A DNA stretch of 64,000 bases from Phanerochaete sordida (taxonomy: Eukaryota; Basidiomycota; Agaricomycetes; Polyporales; Phanerochaetaceae), in contig BPQB01000016.1 in NCBI GenBank assembly GCA_019973155.2, positions 186,001 to 250,000 of the forward strand. The letters run 5' to 3'. How positions within the stretch are numbered: the stretch's first letter is position 1; each line of letters starts with the position of its first letter. The notes below the pieces were generated by a model. That model was given only the letters and a program-made list of their open reading frames with translations, did not search any database and was not told the origin of the DNA. Positions 23,298 through 33,804 of this stretch are shown here, piece after piece. The position numbers and the translations under genes were made by a program.

Positions 23298-23849
23298 CCC
23301 CCGGCGACGGCGAAGAGGAACCTCAGCACACCGCCGCCCCTCGTCTCCCAGCCTTCCCTTGCAAGACCCACTGTGAGTTTGCCTTTCTCCTCGTCGCCGT
23401 CGACGACAGCGAGCTGACTTCACCAACAGCGCAGCCGTCGGAGCGTCGCCCGCTCCCTTCCTCTCCAGCTCGCCGCCGCCCTCGTTGGTGGGCGCGTGCA
23501 CCCGATACCGCCGTGAGTGTACGCTCCAACTCCGCATAACGTTCCAGGGGGAGCCGTCCTCGCCGGGCATCGTGACTATGTCGCCCCCGGGCAGGCGGTA
23601 TCGGGTGCCGGCTGGAGACGCGCAACGGCTCAACGCCGGATTTCCTGTCTCATTTTCTCTCTCTACAATATTGACATCTTTTAGCAACGGCTGCGAGTGA
23701 AAGGTGCGTCCTGGGGGAGGGCGGCTCCTTCGGGAGCTGTCCTGGCGCGGACCTTTTCGCGGTCCCTGGGATAAGTAGCTCTCGGGGCTCCTGGCCCCGG
23801 GAGTGAAACCAACACGCGCCTTAAACATTACTTTTCGCTCGCCGTCTGC
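23290..23849 (+). repeat. right inverted-repeat arm, possible outward spliced transcript
   Basis: Plus-strand unit beginning TATAAATA at 23290. Intron-like segments: 23373-23429 (GTGAGT, CTGAC, ACAG; 57 nt, the same length as in the left arm) and possibly 23513-23684 (GTGAGT to TTTTAG). In the spliced product I find no ATG, so a non-coding RNA is more plausible than an mRNA. Near the end are three hairpins: 23723-23738 (five base pairs closed by a UUCG tetraloop), 23749-23765, and 23783-23799 (GGGGC/GCCCC). There is no sequence similarity to a known RNA that I can name. Confidence 0.6.
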
Positions 23850-24876
23850 CTGTCTGGTCTATACTTCCTACGTGAATCAGTACACGAGAGGCTTAGAATA
23901 ATAAATAATACGTTTCTCCTTGTCTCTTACTGCTCCATATCCGAGTGCCAATGCTAGGTCTGCGATCTGAGTGCTACGGCCTGTACGCCCGCTCCCATTC
24001 GTCGCGCGGGCCTCAGTATCCGGGGTCCGTCGCTCGAGTTTGATGTCCGCAGGCAAGCCCGACCGGCACCCCAGAATGGCTGGGAGCCGCCCGACATCCT
24101 TGACCGAACGGTCATGTCCCTGCGACGCGACGAGCCTGCACACGGAGCATGCAACGTGAACGCGTCACGGAACCCGCCTATTTCAGCACTTCACTCCGAG
24201 TCAGAGAAATGACTTTCCCTGCGTCCGTCCGACACGAACTATGTCCGCTAGGCCTCGTACGTCCCCGTCGACGAGCTTGAAACGCGCGGCGTCGATATAC
24301 CAGCCTCGATATGCACAGATTTGCTTGCGACGCGCACAGCACGGGTCTCCAGCTCGAAACCATGACGGGTCCTGCTGGCAGCGCGTCATAGAGGATGCTT
24401 TGGGATCCATCCGGCGGCGTGCGCTGACCACTTCCCCGCATCGGCTTCAGGACGCAGAGCATCGCATGTGGCGCCGCCGAATTTGCGGGGACCTTGGAGC
24501 GGCGGCGCACACAATAAACTAAAGCCACCCTGCAACATTCAGATCTCTCCAGGAACGTCGTTCCGCACAGCGATCCGGCACCTGAACACCGGCGATGCGC
24601 ATACTGTGGTACACACCTTGTTCGTTGGAGCCACTTGTGCCGCAGTCCATCTTCATCCCATCAAGCCCTCCAAATTCTCGGAGCCGCTATCGACGACGCG
24701 GGCTCTTCATGAGTGGTCTACTAAAAGCATACTTAGCTACATCTCACGTTCCCAACACCGTACCTGCCCTCTTTCACACTCACGGTGCTCTCTCGGGCAA
24801 GAAGGACTCGTGCTACCAGCAAACGTCCCTTTCTCTCTCCTGCATAGTCCGCCAATAGCCATCTCACTATTCTTTC
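23850..24876. other. intergenic, 1.0 kb, no gene recognised
   Basis: Between the inverted-repeat element and family copy 2. Short frames on both strands (for example 24178-24528 minus) show no recognisable motif or splice continuity. It should include the promoter of copy 2. Confidence 0.4.
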
Positions 24877-25795
24877 ATGCCCTCACAAATACGTCGGCCA
24901 CAAGGCGTAGGCTTGAAGCCTTTGAAACCCTATCGCTGCCTGTTCCACATACCAGGCTTGACGGATGAAACTCGCGCGGAAATGAAGGTATGTCGTATGT
25001 GGTTGCCCAAAGTATACGCGCACTAACGCACTTCGTGCATGCACAGGAGGAGTTACCTCTCTTGATCCTCACACATCTGGACGAGCAGTTGAGCTGGGGA
25101 AAGCAAGAGGTGAAAAAGAAGCGGACATTCATTCAAGCAGTACGTAGGCGTCCTCGATGCCTTCCCCTTTACTGTGCTGAGCTATCGTGACCAGGTGGTC
25201 GCCCGCTTTCCCTGTTTGGAACACTATGAGGACGCATGGCCTGTGCTCGCATACACCCCAGAGTGGCTCAGCAGGCGGAAAGGACGGGTGCTAAGCCAGC
25301 ATGAAGCCCGCTCGCTATTGCCCAGGAGGTCACACAACGCGGAGGACGTCTCCACTAGTGCTTCTCGACCTTCCACCCGGCTGGCTCACGGAACCGTAAG
25401 CAGTAGTACCAAGTCACCGCACTTGCTAGCACCACTCAACGCGTCGCTCACAGCGCATGCCAACCAGGACGTCTCCCCAACGCCAGAGGCAGCCCAGCGC
25501 CGAAGTGCCCGTGCAGCCCTCCTCGCCCTCGCCCGAGCTTATGAACGGCCCCAGTCCCACGTCCGCCGTCCGCACGACCGTCAGCGCCTCCGTGCGCCGC
25601 TTCCTCGCGTCGCTCCGGCCCTCGATGCGGGAGCTCGCGATGGTCTTCGCGCTCGCGGGCGTGCGCGACCGCGCGTGCCTCGAGGCTCTTGTTGCGATGA
25701 CGCACGCGGAGCAGAGCGCGTTTCTGGATCGGCTGCCGCTGAATATGTTCCAGCGCGAGGTCGTGCTGGATGGGTTGGCTGCGCGCCGTCGCTAG
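24877..25795 (+). CDS. four-exon family protein, copy 2 (unrecognised)
   Basis: Exons: 24877-24987, 25047-25139, 25195-25395, 25454-25795; all introns phase 0; 248 residues. Exon 1 ends PYRCLFHIPGLTDETRAEMK. Exon 2 is 31 codons (EELPLLILTHLDEQLSWGKQ). Exon 3 begins VVARFPCLEHYEDAWPVL and runs into a serine-rich, basic linker. Exon 4 ends with the shared helical module (VRRFLASLRPSMRELAMVF, AGVRDRACLEAL, LPLNMFQREVVLDGL). It is most similar by eye to copy 4 at 46.2 kb (PYRCL, RFPCLE-YEDAWP, RRFLASL-PSM). Function unknown; disordered linker plus C-terminal helical module suggests a protein-protein interaction role, which is inference. Confidence 0.78.
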
Positions 25796-26212
25796 ACGAT
25801 GTCATCGCCACGTAGCACCGCATCGATCTTGTACTCAATTGCCTGGTTCTGGCTATCGTTTTTTTTTGGGAGGCTTCTAAACCACTACTCATATGCTATG
25901 CTTCCGAGAATTTGTTTGGTTCATCGCGCGCGATGTATATGTACGGCTCTTCCTGACGAGTGTACGCTCCCGTACTATGAAGTACCCCAACCATCGTCGT
26001 TCGAGCGCCCTCAATGCTGTGCCGCCCATGAAGTCCACCTGTACGGGCTACAAATACGACCGTCTCCCACAGCGCGAGAGTACCGCGGTCCACGTCGTAA
26101 AAGTACTGCACAGGTTCGAATTCAAGGTTGTCCTAGGCTCGCAAGCGCCACGAAGCTCAGATGGCCATGGCGCTCGCGGTCGAGACCCCAGCCACTTGCC
26201 TTTCCCTGCACC
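25796..26212. other. intergenic between family copies 2 and 3
   Basis: 417 bases containing a thymine run at about 25859-25867, probably the 3' UTR of copy 2 and the promoter of copy 3. No gene seen. Confidence 0.45.
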
Positions 26213-27585
26213 ATGAGCCAGGCAGACAATGCTTCGTCTATTATCAGGATGATACCCGCACCCCCGAACTGGCAAACCGTGCGCAGTGCTAAGTCGATAC
26301 CCGGGATGTCGGATGCAGAGAAGCTCGAGTTCCAGGTGAGCTTTAGCGGCGAGCGTGAGATTATTTGTGAAGTTTGAGTGTTCATTCGACCCGCTTACCC
26401 CTCAGAAAACGCTGCGTCTTCTCAAAGGGAAGCACCTTGATGAAAGCAAGTTATACGCTGAACAGGACAGCGAGCAGCTGAAGAAGGTCGCGGATGCTGT
26501 ACGTCCCCGCTTATGCACTGATAAACACGCTTTTCAACGCGTCCTTCTCCAGGTCTGCGCGCAATGTCCATTCTTGCTGCAACGTTACGAAGGCGCATGG
26601 CCGATCGAAGCTCTTCTGAGATCGCGTCTGCAGACCTCGGTATCCAGTGCGCGCAGGCCTGGCTCATTACGGTCTCCCAAAGCGCCCAAAGCGTCTCGAA
26701 TGAAGCCCAACAACGGCGCGTCGACGTCAATCCATGCAAGTAATGGCACTCTAGAGGGAGAGATGAAGGTAACCGCTTCGTTGGACACACCATTTCCGAT
26801 GCTGAACGCCAGGTGCTGTGCAGGATGAGCTGGACAGCTCTCCGGAGCTCGAGGAGCATCTGCCCCCGCAGCGGGCGGTCACTAACTCGCAGCCCACTGC
26901 GCCGTCAAGTAGCACTCAATCGGATGTGCAGGCGCAGGAACGCGCAGGTGACGCACAACACTCCTCTTCTCGCGAGGACACACCGCCTCCCGCCACGCCT
27001 GCGGCTGAGCCCGCGGAATCTGCACCGCGACTCGAGAACATACGTGCTCTCGTCCGCAGTCCCCGGCACGCACACTTCGCGCAGAGGCCCGTTTTGAAGC
27101 AGAGTGTGACAAAGCCCCGGCAGGAACATGCAGATGCCCGTGCTCTGCCCACAGTCGCGAGCTACCCGACAACGGCCGCCCTACGCACGCGTCTCATGAA
27201 TAGCTCTGTCGTGCTCGCGCCACGGTCAGACGTGGGTGCTGTGCCAGCCGCGCCTCGCCCGCCGTCCTCCGTGCCGAGCGACGCAAGTGGTGTACCGGCC
27301 GCGCCTCGTCAGCCGTCGCCCGTGTCGAGCGACGCGACGGCTGTACAATACGGGCAGGATGGCGATGCGGGCGAGCGCGTAGTCCGCGACTTCCTGCACT
27401 CGCTCGTCCAGCCGTTGGACGGTCTACTTCCCATGTTCCTGCAGGCGGGAATACGGGACGAGGCGTGCTTAAAAGCCCTCGCAGGTCTCTCGCAGGAGCA
27501 AAAGCTACAGCTCCTGCGGGCAGACTTGGAACTGAATATCTTGCAGTCGAGGATCATTTTGGATGGACTCTCCAGGATTTCTTGA
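26213..27585 (+). CDS. four-exon family protein, copy 3, longest (unrecognised)
   Basis: Exons: 26213-26335, 26406-26498, 26553-26768, 26824-27585; all introns phase 0; 397 residues. Exon 1 ends with SIPGMSDAEKLEFQ. Exon 2 is 31 codons (KHLDESKLYAEQD). Exon 3 starts VCAQCPFLLQRYEGAWPIEA. Exon 4 is expanded by about 140 residues of Pro/Ala/Ser-rich linker, including a near-repeat (VPAAPRPPSSVPSDAS, then VPAAPRQPSPVSSDAT), before the conserved C-terminal module (VRDFLHSLVQPLDGLLPMF, AGIRDEACLKAL, LELNILQSRIILDGL). The acceptor at 26823 was chosen over 26812 because it keeps phase 0. Confidence 0.78.
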
Positions 27586-27836
27586 TTCTGCCTCCTCGGA
27601 CAATAATTGTCGATGTTGTAAACACCATTTCCCCTCTGCTATCTCTAGCTATAATATGTTGTAACTGTTTGCTAGCATTTCGTCCCATGTTGTACTGCAG
27701 ATTATCTTGGATTGTATTCGTACTACTATAGTTTAACGCGAGCAAAGTATCGAAGCAGGCGATCCGGAATCGTGTGTCGTCACAGTCCAAGCGTTGGGGA
27801 ACACGCGCGCGAATTCTACAGTTAACGGGCAAAGCT

Positions 27837-30312
27837 TCAAGCGTCCTTCACACCCTTGCTGAGCTCCTCGAGACCCTCGTCCTCCGCCCAGAACGCTCGC
27901 TGGTCCTCGGGCACGTCACCGTTCTCCTTCATGACCTTGCTATCCGCGAGGTCGCCCGCCGCCACGTCCGCGACGCCGATGCTGCGCAGGTACTGCTGCT
28001 TGATCTGCGCGTCGAGGCGCTCGGCGGCCTGCTCCTCCTTGCTGCCCTTCCACATGAGGCGCTCGAGGACGTGGCGCACGAGCATGCGGAGGACGAGGTA
28101 GCCGTGCGACGCCGCGAGCGCGACGACGGCCGCGCTCGTGAGCAGCTGGCGCGTCGACGAGCGCGCATCGCTGAGGTGGTGGTGCCCGTGCTGCAGCGTC
28201 GTGCCGACGGCGCGGCACTGGTCCGTCGGGCGGAAGAGGTACACGAGCGCGGAGTTCGTGAGCGCCGCGAGCCACGTCAGGAACGTGAGCGTGTCGAGCC
28301 ACGGCCCGATCGTGTCGGTGCGCGCAGGGATCGGCCGCCGGGTGTGCACCGCGATCTTGAAGGCGTCGGAGCGCAGCTCGAGCCAGTTGTTGATCAGCGA
28401 CATCACTGTCAGAGCGTGATCAGCAGTGAGACTTGTCTCGGGATGACCAGACGTGCTTACCTGGAGCAAGCGGCCAGATCGTAGACCACAGCGCGACGTA
28501 GCCGAACTGTGTGACCATCTCGCTGTAGTCAGCGAAGAGCGTATACTCGGGCAGGGCTGCCTCGCGCCGGACGCGCTCCAAAAACTCCTTCTCCTCGACG
28601 CCGGCGATATTGTTGGCGACCTCGGCGACACCCGTCGCTTCGTCTTCGAATTGTACGCGTTTCTTCTTCGCACCAGCCGAGTTGTTCGCGAGAGTGAGAC
28701 CTTTGCCCGCGCGAACGGAGTCGACAGCGCGCATAACGTACGGCAGGCCGATCTCAAGGAAGGTGTTGACGACCTGGTTTATGACCGTGATCGCGTACAT
28801 CTGGTCCTGGAGCCGCGTCGGGTTGAGCTTGCTGCGTGCATTGGCGTTGTCCATCTCCCAGTGATGCCCTGAGGTAGCATTGAATGCAGCTTTGCCCGCA
28901 TCTGCAACCGCGCTTGCGGTAGGGCTTGTTGAGAGCGTGGACATGACGGTGGAGGCCCAAGTCTTCGCTTTGGCATGGAACGGGGTCTGTGTGTGGAATA
29001 GGTAGACCTGAACCCAGGTCATGACCTCTTCACCGAAGGGCACGTAGACGAAGGCGGAGAGTGCGAGACCGCCGTAAGCGACGATGGCGGACAGACTGAA
29101 CGTCTTGATGGTGAGCGAGGCGTCGTGACTTGACTGGTGGCTATGGTTCTCCCAGTCGGTGAAGCGCACAGCGTAGGTGTGGTAAATCGCGAGGACCTTT
29201 GGGACTAGCAGCAAAAACAGGACAGTCGGCGCAAAGGACTGCCGGAAGATTAGGCTTGCGGAAATGCGACAGACCGGAAGTGACCCTCACCATGAACTTA
29301 GCCCCTGGGCCCTTGTACAGCTGCGTCACAAACGCTTCGAAGACGAATATGCCTGTGAGCAGACATGCAAGGATGGCGGCAAAGAACAGGATGACCGGAA
29401 GACTAGAAAGAATGCGAAGCTCTCTGCGCCACCAAGTGATTGGCTGGTATTGTGCCCTTCGCTTTTCGACGCGGAAAGACCCATTGGTGCCCCACCGCAC
29501 TGAGAGGATCCGTTGCTTGATTCGCCACCACTCGACGAACGCAACGGACCAGATAAGCAGCGCAGACGAGTAGACGGTAGAGTACGGCTCCACGAAGAAA
29601 TGGAAGATGATACCGGCAGCGGAGATGAAGATGAGGAATTTCGTGTAAGACGCGAGGAACGCGAAGTAGAGAGCGACAGCTTCGCCGAACTACAAGATAT
29701 GGGTCAGTATGGAGCGCATATATGCAGCACAATCATGTATACCTGCTCTCGAATCTTCTCTGGGGTAACTAGACCCAGCTGACTGGTGGTCCAAGAGCGA
29801 ATCCAGGTGTCGTTGAAGAGGTGGTCGTGCAGCGCCATAATGGACTCAACCCTGTCCCACTGCGGGGACGCAGGGGCGATGCCAAGACCTCCGTCACCTT
29901 CTGTGGACGTAATATAGGTGTGAACGAGGCGGATTTGGTCGGCGGGGGACAGGGGATTCGCGTCAATGTCTTCGCCTCCGATGGAGTGTCTGGACGGCAA
30001 GCCATTCAAGAAGTCGGAGTGCCTGCCCACAACTGTTATGTATGTCGTACTCCCAGAGGCGACGGCTCTTGCTTACCTTTCTCTCTGAGCAAGCCGCTTT
30101 ATCAGGGCGTGCGGGCACGAGACCATGACGAGCAGCTGGCCGTCACGCTCGCCGCGCTTGCCGACAGCCTGCAGGCCGCCCCTCTGCAACGCCTGCAGCA
30201 GCTTCGAGTACTGCTCGGATGCGTGTCTGGCATTCTGCCGCGCGAGGGGTTTCGGCTCGATCTTCCCTGACGAGGAGCGGAACACGATAACGAGGTCGAC
30301 TTTGGGTGGCAT
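27837..30312 (-). CDS. IST2: anoctamin/TMEM16-family membrane protein (Ist2-like)
   Basis: Multi-pass protein of the anoctamin family. The fungal Ist2 branch tethers cortical ER to the plasma membrane, and family members scramble lipids or conduct ions. Exons (minus): 30312-30077, 30022-29743, 29689-29291, 29238-28461, 28405-27837; 753 residues. The N-terminal cytosolic domain starts MPPKVDLVIVFRSSSG. Membrane segments follow (LYFAFLASYTKFLIFISAAGI, LPVILFFAAILACLLTGIF, FAPTVLFLLLVPKVLAIYHTY). The anoctamin signature is YSEMVTQFGYVALWSTIWPLAP joined to VMSLINNWLELRSDAFK. After the last membrane segment the tail is charged and short (about 80 residues). The long basic tail used by yeast Ist2 for plasma-membrane binding is absent, so the tethering role is uncertain. 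Confidence 0.93.
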
Positions 30313-30475
30313 GGCGTCTTCAGGTGCGCATGGACTGCGCTGGAACTAGGGCTGCGGTGGGTAGGGTAGGGTCGTAAGGGTCGTGAAGAGGTGCGGTTAG
30401 GAGACGTAGGCTCGGAGCTATATGCGACGGGGACGAAGCCACTGACCTCAGACGGCGTGGCCGCGGTCGATGACT
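30313..30475. promoter_or_regulatory. IST2 upstream region
   Basis: Immediately upstream of the IST2 start. Contains gctatatgcgac at about 30417-30428, a motif otherwise seen mostly in introns here, so a 5' UTR intron is possible. Confidence 0.35.
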
Positions 30476-30771
30476 TCACAGGAACAGCGGATGCTTATTG
30501 CTCCACCGCGATGTGTCGAGGAGTACGAGAGGAATATTGCGAATAGAATAATAACTTAGGCTGCTGTACACGAGGGAAATTGTATGCGAGACAAAGGGTA
30601 GCGAGCGACGGAGACCGGGAGGCAGATGCTGGATGTTGCGGAGGTGGTAGTTGCGGAATGAGAGCCAAATGGGGAACTCGAGCGCCGCGACGCCGCGCGT
30701 GCAGAGCAACGCGTTTTCGACGTGTCGGCCTGCGGCGTCGCGAACGCGTACGATCCATCTGGGAAGAAAGC
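30476..30771 (-). pseudogene. exon-like fragment, unrecognised
   Basis: Open minus-strand frame of about 98 codons preceded by a plausible acceptor (CCAG at 30772-30775). It reads FLPRWIVRVRDAAGRHVENA, ALLCTRGVAALEFPIWLSF, then a hydrophobic tail to a stop at 30476. Composition is protein-like, but I found no upstream exon or start that completes a gene. It may be a relic or the last exon of an unidentified gene. Confidence 0.3.
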
Positions 30772-31224
30772 CTGGACGGAAGACATATGCAGCCTATAGT
30801 CTAATAGTTTGAATTCGCACGGGGTAGGTCGCACGACCACTCGTGGCCAATTGCCACCGAGTCCTAGGACCCAGAAATCTCAACGACGTGTCTCAGGCGT
30901 GCAGTTCCATGTGTGCACGTAGTTCCCTACAGAAAAACGTACACGATGCTTTCCAGTGACGGAGCGGTGAGCCATGGCACAGGAGAACATATATTCTGAC
31001 AAGAACTACGGATACAAGTCCGAGGTTCTCGCTGTCCTTCTCCTTGTCATGTGCATCGTTATCTTGAAGCTGGCGAGAGCTGTTAGCCATCGCGGCAATT
31101 CATTGGTAGAGGTTTCTGTTACACCCGTAGGTTCGGCCGCCGGAATTCTGCCTCCAAAGCGTCGCTAGTAGTCGAGGGCGCCAGCTGCAGCGGCTCCTGC
31201 CTGCGGCCGAGTGATATGAGTCGT
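30772..31224. other. intergenic, no gene recognised
   Basis: A 64-codon plus-strand frame at 30974-31168 has one hydrophobic segment, but nothing else supports it. Otherwise I see nothing. Confidence 0.4.
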
Positions 31225-32160
31225 CTAGCTGGCTGTCCGCAGACGCAACTTCCGGATCGGCACCATCACAGACAATGAGCACTCGGGAGAGCACTTCTCC
31301 ATGTCCACAATTCCGGATTTCATCGACGGAGCAGGGTGCCAGGGTGGAGTAGCTCGCGCGCCGGCACGACCTCGACAACGGCCGCCTCCGCCGAGCAGCA
31401 GCGTTCCGTGGCGCTGCCCCATCCAGATGTGCAGGACGCGCGCGTCGGACTCGCCCGGTCGCGACAGGCTGTGGGGGCGCAGGGCGAACGCACGCTCGCC
31501 CGTGGCGTTGTCGGCGGCACGACGGGTGATTGCCCGGACGAAGCGCAGGCAGGTCCAGCGTGAAACACGCGTGCTGACGGCGTTTGCCTGCAGAACAAGG
31601 GCAGCACGTCGGTCAGAGATGCGTCGCGGGACAGCAGCGAACCTACGATGGGTGGAAGTTGGGGCTCGAGGCACCGCCACGTCCTGGAGGTGCACGGCAG
31701 GGTCCTGGACAGCCTCGGAGTGCGCGTGGTGCCCCCGCCAGGCGCCGCCCGTGACGTCGACCGCCAGCCAAGGCGGCGCCGCAGCCACGCTGCAGCGCGT
31801 GCAGCTCGTAGCGTCGCCGTCCGAGTCTTGGTACCCGCCGCCGCGCGGGACGAGCTCGACACGCGTGTGCCTTGGCGTCAAGCGCTGCGACGTTCGGGAC
31901 GAGCCTCCGGACGGACGACAGCGGCCGCCCCACGCTCGCCCGTCGTCACGGCCACCGCGAGCAGAATAGCAAGGTTACGCTCTGGCGCACACGAGGCGGC
32001 ACGAGCAACAGCGGCCGGTGTTTCAGCTGCTGGTCAATCAGGATGAAGGTGGTGGGGAGCAGGAGAGCCCGGATGGGGGAGATCTCCTCGCGCGCCTCAG
32101 GGCACGCGAGGCCCCGCGTCACACGACGCGCCTTCCCGGAGGGCGACGGTGACAGCGGTC
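31225..32160 (-). pseudogene. GC-rich decayed coding region (tentative)
   Basis: Very GC-rich segment with protein-like stretches on the minus strand in more than one frame: EEISPIRALLLPTTFILIDQ then LLLVPPRVRQSVTLLF (about 32110-31970) before a stop, then LVPRGGGYQDSDGDATSC and DARVLHIWMGQRHGTLLLGG in another frame. No clean introns connect them and no start was found. This looks like a gene inactivated by frameshifts and stops, but GC-rich non-coding DNA gives similar open frames by chance. Confidence 0.25.
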
Positions 32161-33119
32161 GGAAGGGTGCCTGCGCTGGGCAGGATGCGGCCTAGCGCGA
32201 GCCGGACAGAACTATCGCGGACAGGCGAGACAGCCCGTGGGTCACGGTGGCGCGGTGGGAGTCGGCAGGACGGCGCACCGAGCGTTCTAGCGCTATTGCC
32301 ACCGGACGTGCAGCCAGGAATACGCCCAAGTCTTCGGAATGAACTTTCTGGGATATACTGGGATTAATTAGCGTGCTTTCTGTGGAAGCTCATCATGCCC
32401 TGAGTCATGCTGGCTCGGTGAGAACGGTGCCAGTCAGACACGTACATATGCTCGACTCATTTGAAGGCGAGGTCGGCTGCCGTGCTCACTAAGCTTAGGT
32501 CTCCCGAGGAAGGTTTGTCAGCTGGGAGCCAGTGTGGAAGAGTGAAAGGTGGGTGTTCCACGGCCGTTACACTGGGCCTAGTGTTCGGGTATCATCGCAC
32601 CGCCACAATGCTGTCGGCAATAGGCACACCCAGGCGACAAGTAGTGATTCATAACAAGTGATTGATTCGTCGATGCTGATGATACATGCAGAGGTGGTGG
32701 TGTGTAGAAATACAGCTAGCTATTTACTTGCGCGGGAGAGATATACAGTAAAGCACAACACGGGGAATAACTGACGTGTAGGGTATGCGATGCGGGGGAT
32801 TGGCGTACTTAGAGCAAACACTTTATGCTAATGCGTGACGAAACCGAATCCATGCAAGAAGGTGGTGGGTACGACGATCTGTCGTGGGGGTATGCGGGGT
32901 GACACGACCTGCCGTGAATGGGGAAGTCGTGCGCGTCGAGCGGGCGAGGCAGCCGCGGTCGTGAGACGGCATCGTGTGCGTCATCACGGATAGGGACCGG
33001 GGGCTGTGGCCTTGCAGCGAAGGCATCTGCAAGAGATGCGGCAGGGGCTCCCAGACGCGATGCGTCGGTGCGATCACCATCGTTCATCTTTCATCTCCTG
33101 ATCGGGATGTGGCCGGCCT
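32161..33119. other. intergenic, no gene recognised
   Basis: About 960 bases downstream of the Bud6-like module. If the gene were a full-length Bud6, its coiled-coil body should be encoded here or further left on the minus strand. I find no such sequence. Confidence 0.5.
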
Positions 33120-33804
33120 TCAACGGTACCTCGCATACTCGTCGACCGCGGGCACCTCCCAGCGTGTGCCGCCCTCGACCGCACGCCAGTACGGGGCCTG
33201 CTTCCGCTGCAGGCCCTGCAGCAGCCGGAAGAGCACGGTGCGGACGCGCGGCATGTATCGCTCGAGCAGGCGTGGCGAGGGCTCTTCGCCGAGGCACTTC
33301 TCGAGGACCACACGGAGGTCGGTGGGTATCGACAGAAGGTCGCTACGCACGAGTTAGCTGTGGTTCGCGAAGCTGCGAAGATGGCGCTCACCTCATGTCG
33401 ATGTTGTGTCTCTGGAAGGCGGTGACAGTCGCGTTGAACTGCATGCCGACCAGCACGAAGGCGTCGCTGACCTGCGCCTCGCTCGCTTGGTCTATACTCC
33501 ATAGCCGCAGCACGTCTTGCAGCTGCTTCGTGAGGCCGAGGAGGGTCGAGACGGCGGTGGGCACGTCTGAGGGCGAGGGCGTCGGGGAGGGGGACATCGA
33601 CTGCCGTGGGGGTGGGGAAGCGCGCTTGTACTTGAAGCTGTCCATTGTCTGTGGGGATAGTGTTGGTGGGGAGGGAGAACGAGAGAGCATGTGGGGACTC
33701 ACAATAACAGGACTCGATTTTATCCACGCTGCGCTGTGCGGATCCCTCATAACTGTTGGTTGTCCAACATAGTAGATGGGCGAGTGCGAAGCTGTGTAGA
33801 CCAT
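33120..33804 (-). CDS. orphan N-terminal module of Bud6/Aip3
   Basis: Bud6/Aip3 is an actin- and formin-binding polarity factor. Exons (minus): 33804-33703, 33648-33392, 33342-33120; 193 residues. A disordered Ser/Pro start (MDSFKYKRASPPPRQ) leads into the Bud6 N-terminal helical domain. Its markers are PTAVSTLLGLTKQLQDVLRL, QASEAQVSDAFVLVGMQFN, the IDM/SDLLSIPTDLR join across intron 2, and EEPSPRLLERYMPRVRTVLF. Translation stops soon after (VDEYARYR). The long central coiled coil and C-terminal core that nucleate actin are missing. It may be a partial duplicate or a truncated gene. A GTACCG donor just before the stop could splice onward, but only to a short tail. The full-length gene, if present, is elsewhere in the genome. 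Confidence 0.75.

Larger units (their letters stand above)
21949..23849. mobile_element. 1.9 kb foldback-like inverted-repeat element
   Basis: Two arms of about 557 and 560 bases in inverted orientation flank a centre of about 780 bases. The arms match base for base over long stretches, with scattered substitutions and a 3-base indel. No reverse transcriptase, transposase or integrase was seen in the arms or centre. No convincing target-site duplication was found: the left flank ends ggctaggcaa and the right flank begins ctgtctggtc. The arms end inward exactly at TATAAATA boxes that point outward, so the repeated unit corresponds to a promoter plus transcribed region rather than a typical terminal repeat. 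It could be a non-autonomous foldback transposon, a palindromic duplication of one transcription unit, or nested insertions. Confidence 0.7.

Noticed and set aside
21970..23376. A 468-codon frame over the left arm and centre, and its 261-codon twin from the right arm
   Set aside because: The two frames are alike only because the DNA is an inverted repeat. They read against the TATA boxes, are arginine-rich and lack any domain.
21949..23849. Interpretation as a pair of LTRs
   Set aside because: LTRs are direct, not inverted, repeats. The arms lack TG...CA ends and there is no primer-binding site or polyprotein between them.
21930..23860. Target-site duplication around the inverted-repeat element
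   Set aside because: TGTCT occurs near both ends, but not at the exact borders and not next to matching termini, so it is not evidence of a duplication.
30974..31168. 64-codon frame with one hydrophobic segment
   Set aside because: No promoter, splice or family support; such frames are expected by chance.
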